Assembly (NCBI RefSeq): GCF_013822795.1
Contig: NZ_PNLB01000002.1
Coordinates: forward strand, 124,001-188,000
DNA length: 64,000 nt
From: Phenylobacterium sp.
Lineage (GTDB): Bacteria; Pseudomonadota; Alphaproteobacteria; Caulobacterales; Caulobacteraceae
Direction of reading: 5' to 3'
The position numbers were made by a program, and so were the translations under genes. Shown here in pieces: positions 43,147 through 51,697 of this stretch (position 1 is the first letter of the stretch; each line of letters begins with the position of its first letter). Below the pieces are notes generated by a model, which had not been told where the DNA came from, made no database searches, and saw nothing but the letters and a program-made list of their open reading frames with translations.

Positions 43147-44445
43147 ATGCTGCAGTCGCCGCTGGTCTCCTTTATTGTTCTATCATACAATAATGCTCGC
43201 TTCATTCGGCGAACGCTCGACAGTATATTTTCGCAAACTTCCGAAAATTACGAGGTCGTTATTGTAGATGATGGATCCAGCGATAACTCCGTTGATATCA
43301 TCAATAGTTATAATGATCCCCGAGTTCGGCTGTTCGCCCATCCCAACAACCTGGGGCTGACCCCTCGCTACAATGAGGCGATCGCCCATGCGCGGGGCGA
43401 TTTCCTGGTCAATTTAGACACTGACGACTACATTCACCCTGAGAAGACCGCCAAGCAGCTCGCTTGCTTCGACGCAGACGCGTCCCTTGGCGTGGTCGGA
43501 AGCTACATCGACCTGATCGACGAAAACGATCAGCCTCATGATCAGGCGGCGCTGATGGAGGGCATGCTCAATCGCGTTTACGACTTCAACGATCCCGCCG
43601 CGTGGGTGGTGCAGAACATGTTGGTGCGCTCGTCGACCATGATGCGCCGACAGCTGCATGAGCAAGTCGGCCCGAACGAGATCGGCATGCTGCGCGCGCC
43701 CGATTACGACCTTTGGACGCGGGGCCTGCAAGCCGGCTTCCGCTATCACGTCATTCCGGAACGCTTGACGAGCTATCGGCTGCATTCGGCGGGTCTGACC
43801 TATGGCGACCCCAAGGCCACCTTCCTCGAACTCAGTTACGCGCTCCTGCGCAGGCTGCTGCCGTTGCTGTCGGCGGCGGGCGAGGCGGTCTTGATCGCTA
43901 AGGCATTGAATTGGATGCTCGCCGATCCGCAATTCCTTGCGCTCCCGGCCGCGAGCGCCGAGCGTCTCGCCGGCCTGTTCGCGCGGGGCGTCGATCCTGG
44001 CGCCTATCTCGATTACCTCCGCTTTCTGGAGGACGGGGGAGCCGACGACGACACTGGCCGGACGACCGGGCGCAGGCTGATTGAACTTCAGAGGGGAGAC
44101 GCCGCCCGCTGGGCGCAGATCGAGGAAGCTCTTCAGTGGCAGACCGCGCAGCATGCCAACTGGGAGGCGGAAGCCAGCGCGCAGAAGGCCCAGAACGACG
44201 AAGTCGAGGCGATGCTTCGAGACCAGCGACAATCGACCGAGGCGCTCGAGGCCGCGATGGCGTGGCACGCCCAACAGGCCGAGAACTGGAAGACGGAAGC
44301 GGGCGCCCAGAAGGAGCGAGGCGACAAGCTTGAAGCCGCGCTCGAAGCTGAGCACAGATCCGTCGTCGCCCTGCAGGAGGTGCTCGCGCAGCAGGCCGAG
44401 TCCCGCGGAATCACCGCGGCCCCCCTCAAGGGGACGCCCGACTGA
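43147..44445 (+). CDS. Glycosyltransferase family 2 with C-terminal coiled coil
   Basis: A 432-residue protein. Residues 5-230 are a GT-A domain (VSFIVLSYNNARFIRRTLDS, VVIVDDGSSDNS, the metal-binding NLDTDD, DYDLWTRGLQAGF acceptor helix). Residues about 310-425 are a charged coiled coil (QTAQHANWEAEASAQKAQND). The coiled tail may tether it to other enzymes of the polysaccharide machine. The first 70 codons are AT-richer than the rest. Confidence 0.85.
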   Translation: MLQSPLVSFIVLSYNNARFIRRTLDSIFSQTSENYEVVIVDDGSSDNSVDIINSYNDPRVRLFAHPNNLGLTPRYNEAIAHARGDFLVNLDTDDYIHPEKTAKQLACFDADASLGVVGSYIDLIDENDQPHDQAALMEGMLNRVYDFNDPAAWVVQNMLVRSSTMMRRQLHEQVGPNEIGMLRAPDYDLWTRGLQAGFRYHVIPERLTSYRLHSAGLTYGDPKATFLELSYALLRRLLPLLSAAGEAVLIAKALNWMLADPQFLALPAASAERLAGLFARGVDPGAYLDYLRFLEDGGADDDTGRTTGRRLIELQRGDAARWAQIEEALQWQTAQHANWEAEASAQKAQNDEVEAMLRDQRQSTEALEAAMAWHAQQAENWKTEAGAQKERGDKLEAALEAEHRSVVALQEVLAQQAESRGITAAPLKGTPD

Positions 44446-44659
44446 GATCTGCCCACCAGCCTCGAGAGCAGAGCCAATGGCAGGTTTGTCGTGACGGGCG
44501 AACAGGCGGCCCACGCGATCGGGTCCTGACGTATTCCGGCGCGGCTACAAGGCGGCGCCCGAGGGGTGCTACTCAGAGCGATTGACGTGGCTGCGGCGAG
44601 ACATCATCGGTTGCAGGCGTAGCGTTCACTTGAGTCGAACGCCTCCTGGGGCGCCACCT

Positions 44660-45757
44660 ATGATCAATTCTCTGACCGGCCTTCGGTTCTTTGCCGCCGC
44701 GGCCATCGTGCTCACGCACAGCCAGATGCCCAACTTGATCCCCGAAGGAACGTTCACCGCGTTCACTCTGACGGGCGCCGTGCCGTTGTTCTTCGCGCTT
44801 TCAGGTTTCGTGCTGGCGATCAACGCGCCAAAGTATGCCTCGACCATCGACTTCTACGTGGCCCGCGTCGCGCGGATCTGGCCTGCGCATATCGCCGCCG
44901 TGGCGTTCCTGTTCTTCATTTTCTGGCCATATAGCATCAGCCTGCTTCAGGGGGCCGACAATCAGCGCCATGCGCTCCTCAACATCCTACTGTTGCAGGC
45001 ATGGTCGCCGAACCTTGCGACCTACTACTCGCTCAATGCGCCTGCGTGGTCCGTCTCGGTAGAGCTCTTCTTCTATCTCGCCTTTCCGGCAGTGCTGGTG
45101 CTGCTGTCGCGGCAGACCTGGTTGCGCGCTGGCCTGCTCTTCATTGGTGCGGCCGTTGCGGTGCACCTTATTCAGCGGAAGTTCCCGTCGCTGGACCCCA
45201 ACTGGCTCGGCTACATCAATCCCCTGGTCAATCTGCCCACCTTCGCGCTCGGGGTGGCTGCGGGCATGACCTTCCTCAAGCAACCAACTACGCGCCCGAA
45301 CAGCACGCTCCTTCAGTTGGGCGCTCTCGCCCTGGCATGTGTCGCAAACGTCGCCTTCACACAGCTTGCCCAGCGCATGCCGCCCGGCGGACTGGCCTAT
45401 TTCGTCCAGGTCACCGGACCCGTGCCGTTCTATGTCGCGCTCATCTATGTGCTCGCCGCCTTCGATGGGGGGCTGTCGCGCGTCCTGGCCAAGCGCCCGA
45501 TGACTTTCCTCGGCGAGATCAGCTACTCACTCTACCTCTTCCATCAGCTGATCTTCCGGTGGCACTCCGGCAAGACGTGGGCGCTCCCCACATGGGTACA
45601 GGTGCTCATCGTCTGGGCCCTCTCTCTCGCCATCGCCGCGGCGTCCTACCTCGTGATCGAACGTCTGACGCGCGCTGCGATCAAAGCCGGCTGGAGAGCG
45701 CTTCAAAGGCCCGTCATGCGCTCCGCGCTCGAACAGGGACGATCGCCGGCCGAGTGA
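44660..45757 (+). CDS. Acyltransferase family 3 (OafA/YrhL-like) membrane protein
   Basis: A 365-residue inner-membrane O-acyltransferase with about ten transmembrane helices. SLTGLRFFAAAAIVLTHS carries the conserved helix-1 Arg and His; VPLFFALSGFVLA, YVARVARIWPAHI, the NAPAWSVSVELFFY block and GEISYSLYLFHQLI are family landmarks. It would add acetyl or another acyl group to a sugar of the exported polysaccharide. ATG 44660 gives the standard N-terminus; codons before it are not homologous. Confidence 0.9.
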   Translation: MINSLTGLRFFAAAAIVLTHSQMPNLIPEGTFTAFTLTGAVPLFFALSGFVLAINAPKYASTIDFYVARVARIWPAHIAAVAFLFFIFWPYSISLLQGADNQRHALLNILLLQAWSPNLATYYSLNAPAWSVSVELFFYLAFPAVLVLLSRQTWLRAGLLFIGAAVAVHLIQRKFPSLDPNWLGYINPLVNLPTFALGVAAGMTFLKQPTTRPNSTLLQLGALALACVANVAFTQLAQRMPPGGLAYFVQVTGPVPFYVALIYVLAAFDGGLSRVLAKRPMTFLGEISYSLYLFHQLIFRWHSGKTWALPTWVQVLIVWALSLAIAAASYLVIERLTRAAIKAGWRALQRPVMRSALEQGRSPAE

Positions 45758-45872
45758 GCGCCCGGCGGAGTGGGCGGCTCGGACGGGAGCATCTGGCGCT
45801 TTCGGCGAAAGCTGGCCGCGGCGGCCCTGGGTCCAGAGGTCTTGGGGCCGCTCGGGCCCCAAGCGCGCGGCG

Positions 45873-46601
45873 TCAGGTCACGCGCTTGAGGCGGTCACGG
45901 AACAGGTCGGATGGGATCATCATCGCGCCGCTCGCTTCCGTCGACTTCAGAAGCGAGCTTGGCTTGACCCGCACCAGATGACTGGTGCCGGGAACGATCT
46001 TGTGCACGGCTCCGAACGAGATCGTCTGGGCGTTCCACGCCCAATCTTCGAAGCCGAAGCCTTCCCCAAGCGTGGTCCGCCGATAGGGCACGGCGTCGAA
46101 CAAGCGCTTCGACGCAAAAGCCAGCGAGGTCCAAAGATTCTGGGAGGCGAGCCGCAGCCAGGCATAGGCGTCATCGTCCATGTCCGGATGCATGAGCCAA
46201 TAAGGATCGATCGCCTCACCGAAGAAGAGGCTGCCCTCCGGGTGCCAGATGACCTGACGATCATCCTGGGTGGCGCAGGCGTATGCGGCCTTGAGCCAGT
46301 TCTGGGCCCATAGATCGTCGCCGTCCAAGAACGCGACGTACTCGCAGGACGTGCTCTGCACAGCCACGTTTCGCGCGCATCCGAGATCGTCGACATCCGT
46401 CGTAAGCACGCGCAAACCAGGGGCCTCGAGACCCTCCACATAATCCCGTGTAGGCTGGTCCGGACAGTCGGCGACGACAAGAAGCTCAACTGAGATGCCG
46501 TGCGCGCGCGCGGCGTCCGCCGCGCGAACAGCGCTCTGCACGGATGTATGCGCAAGCAAGCCTTCGCGATGCACATTGATGATGGCGCAGATTTCGGTCA
46601 T
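45873..46601 (-). CDS. Glycosyltransferase family 2
   Basis: A 242-residue GT-A glycosyltransferase: TEICAIINVHREG start, LGCARNVAVQSTSCEYVAFLDGDD with the DxD-type metal site, and the acceptor-side GFGFEDWAWNAQTISFG. It overlaps the upstream gene by ATGA, so the two are co-translated. Donor and acceptor cannot be read from sequence. Confidence 0.85.
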   Translation of the reverse strand: MTEICAIINVHREGLLAHTSVQSAVRAADAARAHGISVELLVVADCPDQPTRDYVEGLEAPGLRVLTTDVDDLGCARNVAVQSTSCEYVAFLDGDDLWAQNWLKAAYACATQDDRQVIWHPEGSLFFGEAIDPYWLMHPDMDDDAYAWLRLASQNLWTSLAFASKRLFDAVPYRRTTLGEGFGFEDWAWNAQTISFGAVHKIVPGTSHLVRVKPSSLLKSTEASGAMMIPSDLFRDRLKRVT

Positions 46602-47986
46602 TGGGCGCCTCCGTCGCGGCCGCTGCCCGCGGCAAGAAATCCACCGTCCGCGCTCAGCGCCTTGAGGAAGAGACGCCAGCTCTCGCCCTCGACGTCGAAG
46701 GTGTCCGCCGAAACGATCTCACCAGGGCGGCGGTGCAGGGCCTTGGCAGGCGCCGGCAAGGACCGCAGCCTGCCGTATGCCGAGGCCGGGACGCCGAACC
46801 TATCGGCCAGCGAGCGCAACTGCCGCTCATCTTCACTGTAAAAGGCCGACATGCTCGGAAAGCAGCGGCGGAAGACGCGGCCGCTGTGCGCGTCCGTCGA
46901 CGTCCCGGCGCCAAGCACCCCGTAGAGCCGCATCATCTTCGAGAGAGGAGCCCCCCTCAGATACATGCTTTCCCACCCGGCGAGGCTGTCGACGACCATG
47001 ACGGCTTCGGGCTGGACGCAATGGAGCAGGGCCGTCACCAGGGCGCTTCGATCAAAGCTTCCCAGATCCGCGCCGAATTCCGCGAGCGAGCGCCATCGGA
47101 CGCCGCGCGGAAGGCCTTCGGGCGGTCGCGGAGCAGCTTCGTCCGTCGCCAATACGAAAAGGCTGTCTGCGCCATGCAGTTCGGCCGTGGCGCGGGCGAT
47201 CCGCCCGGCGGCCGGGCTATTCGCAAAGCTGCCGCACAATATTATGCGGCTGGGTCGACCGTGCATCTCAAGGTACAGCTTTTCCCAAGCGATCGGGAGC
47301 CCGCCCTGTGTCGGGCGGACGATCGGCAAGGCGGTCAGGTCCTGCGATTGCAGCCGCATCAGATCGAACTCTGTCGTCGCAAAGCGCCGCACGGTCTCAG
47401 CGGCCGACGCGGCCGTCGCCAAACTCGGGCCATGAGGATCCCGCAACGGGCACGCCTCGGCTGCGGCCAAGCCGTGGTCGGCGATGTCCGCGGGCGCGCC
47501 CGCGAGCTCCTCCTCCTCCTCCGCCGCCGTCCGAGGCCCTATCTCTCTCCCCTCCGCCTCCCCGAAGGCCAGGAAATGAAGCAAGGGGTTGAGGCCGCTC
47601 TCAGCGACGTCCGGATGGCGCGTCAAATACCACAGGGTATCGAAGGCCTCGCTCGGATTGCGCCCTTCCGAAGCGCCATGCGCAATGTAGTGCGCGAAGG
47701 GCTCCAGTCCGGCCTCCGCTACGTCTGGATAGGTCTCTAGATAGTATCGTGGATCGAAGTAGCGGTTCGGCCGCCGTCCCTCTCGCCATCCCGTCTCGAA
47801 ATAGTGCACGAACGGATCGACGCCCGCCTCGGCGACATCGACGTTCGTCTTCAAGTAGAAGAGCGGATCGAACGCCTGCTGCGCCTTGGTGCTCTCGGAT
47901 TGTATTGCGGGCCGATTGAGGACGCTGCCGACGAGGCCGCGCAGTCGCCGACGAGCCCGTCGCGCGAACGATCCAAATCTGATCAA
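46598..47986 (-). CDS. Protein with three DVAEAG-type repeats and a glycosyltransferase-like C-terminus
   Basis: A 462-residue protein. Residues about 35-155 hold three copies of a 40-residue repeat (FDPxxYLxxxxDVAEAGxxPxxHYxxxGxxEGRxP) often found at the N-terminus of large surface-glycan glycosyltransferases. The C-terminal part (SRIILCGSFANSPAAGRIAR; PEAVMVVDSLAGWESMYL) looks like a GT-B-type nucleotide-binding half but lacks a motif I can name. It is coupled to the following GT2 by ATGA overlap. The same repeat recurs in the 57195-59573 protein. Confidence 0.65.
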   Translation of the reverse strand: MIRFGSFARRARRRLRGLVGSVLNRPAIQSESTKAQQAFDPLFYLKTNVDVAEAGVDPFVHYFETGWREGRRPNRYFDPRYYLETYPDVAEAGLEPFAHYIAHGASEGRNPSEAFDTLWYLTRHPDVAESGLNPLLHFLAFGEAEGREIGPRTAAEEEEELAGAPADIADHGLAAAEACPLRDPHGPSLATAASAAETVRRFATTEFDLMRLQSQDLTALPIVRPTQGGLPIAWEKLYLEMHGRPSRIILCGSFANSPAAGRIARATAELHGADSLFVLATDEAAPRPPEGLPRGVRWRSLAEFGADLGSFDRSALVTALLHCVQPEAVMVVDSLAGWESMYLRGAPLSKMMRLYGVLGAGTSTDAHSGRVFRRCFPSMSAFYSEDERQLRSLADRFGVPASAYGRLRSLPAPAKALHRRPGEIVSADTFDVEGESWRLFLKALSADGGFLAAGSGRDGGAQ

Positions 47987-48315
47987 GATTCGACAACCCC
48001 CACCCCGGCGCGACCGCTATCAAAGCGCCCTCGCGCTCGGATGACGCGGTCTGCAGTCAGTGCATGTGCCTATCAGGTGGAGCGGTCCATGGCCAGCATG
48101 CCCCGCCGGTTCAAGCCGTGCCCGCGCGCCGCCGTCGGCGGGTCATGCGCCGCGTGCGGCCAGGTCGGCGCGGCTGCGCAAGAGCGAGCGATCTCCTCGC
48201 CCTGCGGGGCGGCGAAGGCGCGGGGGCTGTCGACATCGAAGGGCAAAGCCGTTACCCAGGCGCTGCCCGGCGCGATGCGCGGTAAAGGTGTTGTAGGGAT
48301 AAGAGGACGAGCTGA
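47987..48315. other. Divergent intergenic region before the nucleotide-sugar operon
   Basis: About 330 bases with no credible gene. It separates the minus-strand GT pair from the plus-strand dehydratase operon and should hold both promoters. No clear palindromic operator was seen. Confidence 0.5.
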
Positions 48316-49311
48316 ATGGAGTGCGATCTGGCATCGACGCGAGTACTGGTGACAGGCGCCGGCGGCTTTATTGGCAGTCACTTGGTTGAAGCGCTTGTTA
48401 AGAGCGGCGCTCAAGTGACTTGCATGACTCATTACAACGCCCTCGGAAGTATCGGAAATATCGGCTTCTTGCCGGACGACATCCGCCAGCGCATCACGAT
48501 CGCGGCGGGAAATGTCGAGGATGGCGATTTCGTCCAGCGGATCGTCGAGGGCCAGGACCTCGTGTTCCATTTGGCGGCCCTGATCGCGATTCCCTACTCG
48601 TACGTCGCGCCGCGCAGCTATCTGCGGACGAACATCGAAGGGACTCTGAACGTTTTGGAAGCGGCCCGTCGCACGGGGATCAAGCGGGTCGTGCACACTA
48701 GCACCTCGGAAGTCTACGGCACGGCGCTGCGCACGCCTATCGACGAGGATCACCCTCTCCAGGGGCAATCGCCTTACTCGGCGAGCAAGCTGTCCGCGGA
48801 CAAGATCGCCGAAAGCTACTATCGCTCCTTCGAGACGCCCGTGGTTACGGTCCGTCCCTTCAACACCTTCGGGCCGCGGCAGTCGGCGCGCGCCTTCATT
48901 CCCACGATCATCTCGCAGGCCCTGGCCCGCGATGTGATTCAGCTGGGTTCGTTGACCCCGCAACGCGACATGACCTTCGTGTCGGACACCGTCTCGGGAT
49001 TCCTGAAGGCCGCCACCACGCCCGGCCTGGAAGGCGAGACGATCAATCTCGGCACAGGCAGCACCTTCAGCATCGGCGATTTCGCGACCCGCATCCTGGC
49101 GTTGATGGGCATGGACAAGCCCATCGTGCACGACAGCGCCCGCGATCGCCCGAGCAAGAGCGAGGTCATGAAGCTGGTTTCGGATAACAGCAAGGCGGCC
49201 CGGCTGATGAACTGGCGCCCGGTTGTGGAGCTCGACGACGGTCTTCGTGAGACGATCGACTTCGTGTCCAACAACCTGCACCTCTACAAGCCCCAAGAGT
49301 ACGCCGTCTAA
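48316..49311 (+). CDS. NAD-dependent nucleotide-sugar 4,6-dehydratase (LegB-like)
   Basis: A 331-residue extended short-chain dehydrogenase. The Rossmann motif is VLVTGAGGFIGSHL, the catalytic region is HTSTSEVYGT with YSASK, and FHLAALIAIPYSYVAPRSY plus RPFNTFGPRQSARA are characteristic of LegB-type UDP-sugar 4,6-dehydratases. It would make a 4-keto-6-deoxy sugar for the glycan. It heads a plus-strand operon with a nucleotidyltransferase nine bases downstream, an order reminiscent of legionaminate-like pathways, though no NeuB/NeuC homologue is visible here. Confidence 0.88.
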   Translation: MECDLASTRVLVTGAGGFIGSHLVEALVKSGAQVTCMTHYNALGSIGNIGFLPDDIRQRITIAAGNVEDGDFVQRIVEGQDLVFHLAALIAIPYSYVAPRSYLRTNIEGTLNVLEAARRTGIKRVVHTSTSEVYGTALRTPIDEDHPLQGQSPYSASKLSADKIAESYYRSFETPVVTVRPFNTFGPRQSARAFIPTIISQALARDVIQLGSLTPQRDMTFVSDTVSGFLKAATTPGLEGETINLGTGSTFSIGDFATRILALMGMDKPIVHDSARDRPSKSEVMKLVSDNSKAARLMNWRPVVELDDGLRETIDFVSNNLHLYKPQEYAV

Positions 49312-49320
49312 GGTCACATC

Positions 49321-50040
49321 ATGAAAGCGTTGGTCATGGCCGGGGGCAAAGGCACCCGGCTGCTGCCGTACTCGGCCCTCTTCCCCAAGCCGCTCATGCC
49401 CGTCGGCGACATGCCGATTCTGGAACTCCTTCTGCGCCGGCTGAAGGACGCCGGCGTCGAGGAGGTGATCCTTGCGGTCAATCACCTGCGGCATCTGATC
49501 GAGGCCTTCTTTGGCGACGGCGCGCGCCTTGGCATGAAGATCTCCTACAGCGTCGAAGATCGCCCGCTCGGAACGGCCGGTCCGATGGGGCTCGTGCTCG
49601 ACCGTCTTGGGGAGAACTTCCTGCTGACGAACGGCGATCTGCTGACGAACCTGGACCTCCGCCGAATGATCGACGTGCACAGGGAGCGCGGGGCGGCCGC
49701 GACCATCGGCTCCTATGCGCGCGAGATGCGCAGCGAGTTCGGCATTCTGGAGGTCGACGACCAGATGATGATGACCGGTTATCGCGAGAAGCCGTCGTAC
49801 AGTCAGCTGATCAGCATGGGCGTCTATGTTCTGCGCACCGATGACGTGCGTAAGCACGTCATTCCAGGCGAGTATCTGGATATGCCCGACCTCGTGCGCG
49901 CGCTCGCGGCCAGCGGCGAGCAGGTTTACTGTCACAGCGAAGACTGCTTCTGGCTCGATATCGGGCGTCCGGAGGACTTTGCGCTGGCGCAGGAGATGTT
50001 CGAGAAGGATCCAAAGGTCTTTCTGCGGAGCCCGACTTGA
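49321..50040 (+). CDS. Sugar nucleotidyltransferase
   Basis: A 239-residue nucleotidyltransferase activating a sugar phosphate. KALVMAGGKGTRLLPYSALFPKPLMPVGDMP is the NTP-binding signature. LTNGDLL holds a metal-binding Asp, and the C-terminal FWLDIGRPEDFALAQ is typical of the GlmU/RmlA/LegF/HddC group. The stop is overlapped by the TTG start of the next gene. Confidence 0.88.
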   Translation: MKALVMAGGKGTRLLPYSALFPKPLMPVGDMPILELLLRRLKDAGVEEVILAVNHLRHLIEAFFGDGARLGMKISYSVEDRPLGTAGPMGLVLDRLGENFLLTNGDLLTNLDLRRMIDVHRERGAAATIGSYAREMRSEFGILEVDDQMMMTGYREKPSYSQLISMGVYVLRTDDVRKHVIPGEYLDMPDLVRALAASGEQVYCHSEDCFWLDIGRPEDFALAQEMFEKDPKVFLRSPT

Positions 50041-50924
50041 AGCGGGCGGTGGTCACGGGCGCGAGCGGCTTTGTCGGACGCAGCCTCGTCGCGCAGCTGC
50101 GGATGCAAGGCTGGGACTTGCGTTTCCTGGGTCGCCGGGCCGACCAGGGACCGCATGGGCTGGCTCCGGATTGGAGTACGCAATCGCTCCGCCCCGCCCT
50201 GGCCGCCTTTCGCCCAGACTATATTTTTCATCTGGCCGGTCGGACGCAGGCCAAGGCCGCGCAGGAGTTCTACGCGGCGAACCTCCTTCCCGCCGCCCAG
50301 CTGCTCGACGGCCTGGAGGATCTTCCCGAACGGCCGGTCGTCGTGCTGGTCGGCTCTGCGGCGGAGTATGGCGAGGCTCCTGAGGCGGCCATGCCGGTGC
50401 CCGAGACCCATCACTGCGCGCCGGTTTCCGATTACGGGGCGAGCAAGCTCGCCCAAACCGAGCTGGGCCTGAGCCGCGCCCGCCGCGGGTGGCCGATCGT
50501 CGTCGCGCGGCTGTTCAATCCAGTCGGGCCGGGGATGCCAGAACATCTTGCGCTGGGCTCGTTCGCCGCGCGCTTGGCCTCGGGCGTGACCAGCCTTCAG
50601 GTCGGCAACCTGGACGTGAGGCGCGACTTCATCGCGGTGGACGAAGCTGCGCGTCTCATCGTGGAAGTGGGCCAGTCGCCCCAGGCCCTGGGACAGGTCG
50701 TCAACATCTGCTCCGGCCACGCCTACTTGCTTCGAGAATTGGTCGAGCGGATGGTAATGCTTGTAAACCAGCCGACGGTCATCGAACCCGTCGCGAGCAG
50801 GATGAGGCCCGGCGAAATGACGACCTTTGTGGGATGTACCCACCGGCTGGAGGCGTTGGGCCTCGCGCCGGCCGCCCCCGATTTCGACGCGCTTCTGCCC
50901 CAGATGCTGGAAGCCGCCAGGTGA
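50037..50924 (+). CDS. NAD-dependent epimerase / 4-keto-6-deoxyhexose reductase-like SDR
   Basis: A 295-residue short-chain dehydrogenase starting at TTG 50037 (overlapping the previous stop as TTGA). VVTGASGFVGRSL binds the cofactor; GSAAEYGE and DYGASKLAQTE give the Ser/Tyr/Lys catalytic set, followed by ARLFNPVGPGMPEHLA. The style is that of GDP-4-keto-6-deoxymannose reductases (Rmd). It may reduce or epimerise the product of the LegB-like dehydratase. Confidence 0.85.
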   Translation: MKRAVVTGASGFVGRSLVAQLRMQGWDLRFLGRRADQGPHGLAPDWSTQSLRPALAAFRPDYIFHLAGRTQAKAAQEFYAANLLPAAQLLDGLEDLPERPVVVLVGSAAEYGEAPEAAMPVPETHHCAPVSDYGASKLAQTELGLSRARRGWPIVVARLFNPVGPGMPEHLALGSFAARLASGVTSLQVGNLDVRRDFIAVDEAARLIVEVGQSPQALGQVVNICSGHAYLLRELVERMVMLVNQPTVIEPVASRMRPGEMTTFVGCTHRLEALGLAPAAPDFDALLPQMLEAAR

Positions 50925-51697
50925 GCAGGCTCGACGAAGCTTGGATCGCCCGCCTTACTCAATTGGTCGGTCGAACGTGGGGACTTGGCGACAACAGCGC
51001 CGGGGCATACCTGCGAACTCTCCGCTTCGACCACGCGCCGGCTGACCTTGCGGGCGAAATCGCAGGCGCCTTGCTCAGTGTTCGATCCGAGGGATTGGTG
51101 CTGGTCATTGTCCATTCGGCGATTGGGTGGTCGGCGGGCCTAGGGCGCGAAGGCGTACACGAGCTGGCAGGCGCCGCGCGCCTGATCGCTCAGCCCGTGC
51201 CCCGCAGCGCCCCCTTCGACGAACTTGGCCCGCTCTGGCTCGGCGTCGCCACCAAAGCCGTTGAGAAAGTCGGATCGGTGCGGGCGCTTCTGTCGCAGAT
51301 CGCCGCTCCACGCCTTTCGGATATGACCGGGCTGGAGGCCGGCGCTGCAGCGCTGATCGCCTTGGAATGCGGGACTATTGGCGCAGCCGACGGGCTGCAG
51401 CACCTCGCGGCAGAGGAGATCTCGCCCGACGCCCTCCTCCGGGTACAGGCGCTTTGGCGATGGAATCTCGCGCAATCGGCTGCGCTTGAGGCGAAACTCG
51501 CCGCGACTTCACGCCAAATGACCGAGGCCACGATCCGGGCGGGTCGCGCTGAGCGCGATCTGGAGATTGCGCGCGCCGACCACCGCGCCAACGTTGCGCG
51601 GCTGATGCCGTTCGCGGCGAAGGCGGAGGCCAAATCGCCGTCAGTCGGGCGCAAGGCTCGGGCCGCCGCCGCCGCGGCGCCCGAGTTCGGAAAATGA
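50921..51697 (+). CDS. Hypothetical protein with C-terminal coiled coil
   Basis: A 258-residue protein from a GTG that overlaps the previous stop (GTGA) and itself overlaps the next glycosyltransferase by ATGA. The globular part (WIARLTQLVGRTWGLGDNSA; VIVHSAIGWSAGLG) matches nothing I know. The end is a short coiled coil (LEAKLAATSRQMTEATIRAG) and an Ala-rich tail. Its position inside a tight operon suggests a structural or tethering role in glycan assembly. Confidence 0.7.
   Translation: MSRLDEAWIARLTQLVGRTWGLGDNSAGAYLRTLRFDHAPADLAGEIAGALLSVRSEGLVLVIVHSAIGWSAGLGREGVHELAGAARLIAQPVPRSAPFDELGPLWLGVATKAVEKVGSVRALLSQIAAPRLSDMTGLEAGAAALIALECGTIGAADGLQHLAAEEISPDALLRVQALWRWNLAQSAALEAKLAATSRQMTEATIRAGRAERDLEIARADHRANVARLMPFAAKAEAKSPSVGRKARAAAAAAPEFGK

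Noticed and set aside
48073..49935. Long minus-strand open frame (620 codons) opposite the nucleotide-sugar genes
   Set aside because: It is the antisense of the LegB-like dehydratase and nucleotidyltransferase, lacks any domain, and arises from GC-rich codon structure.
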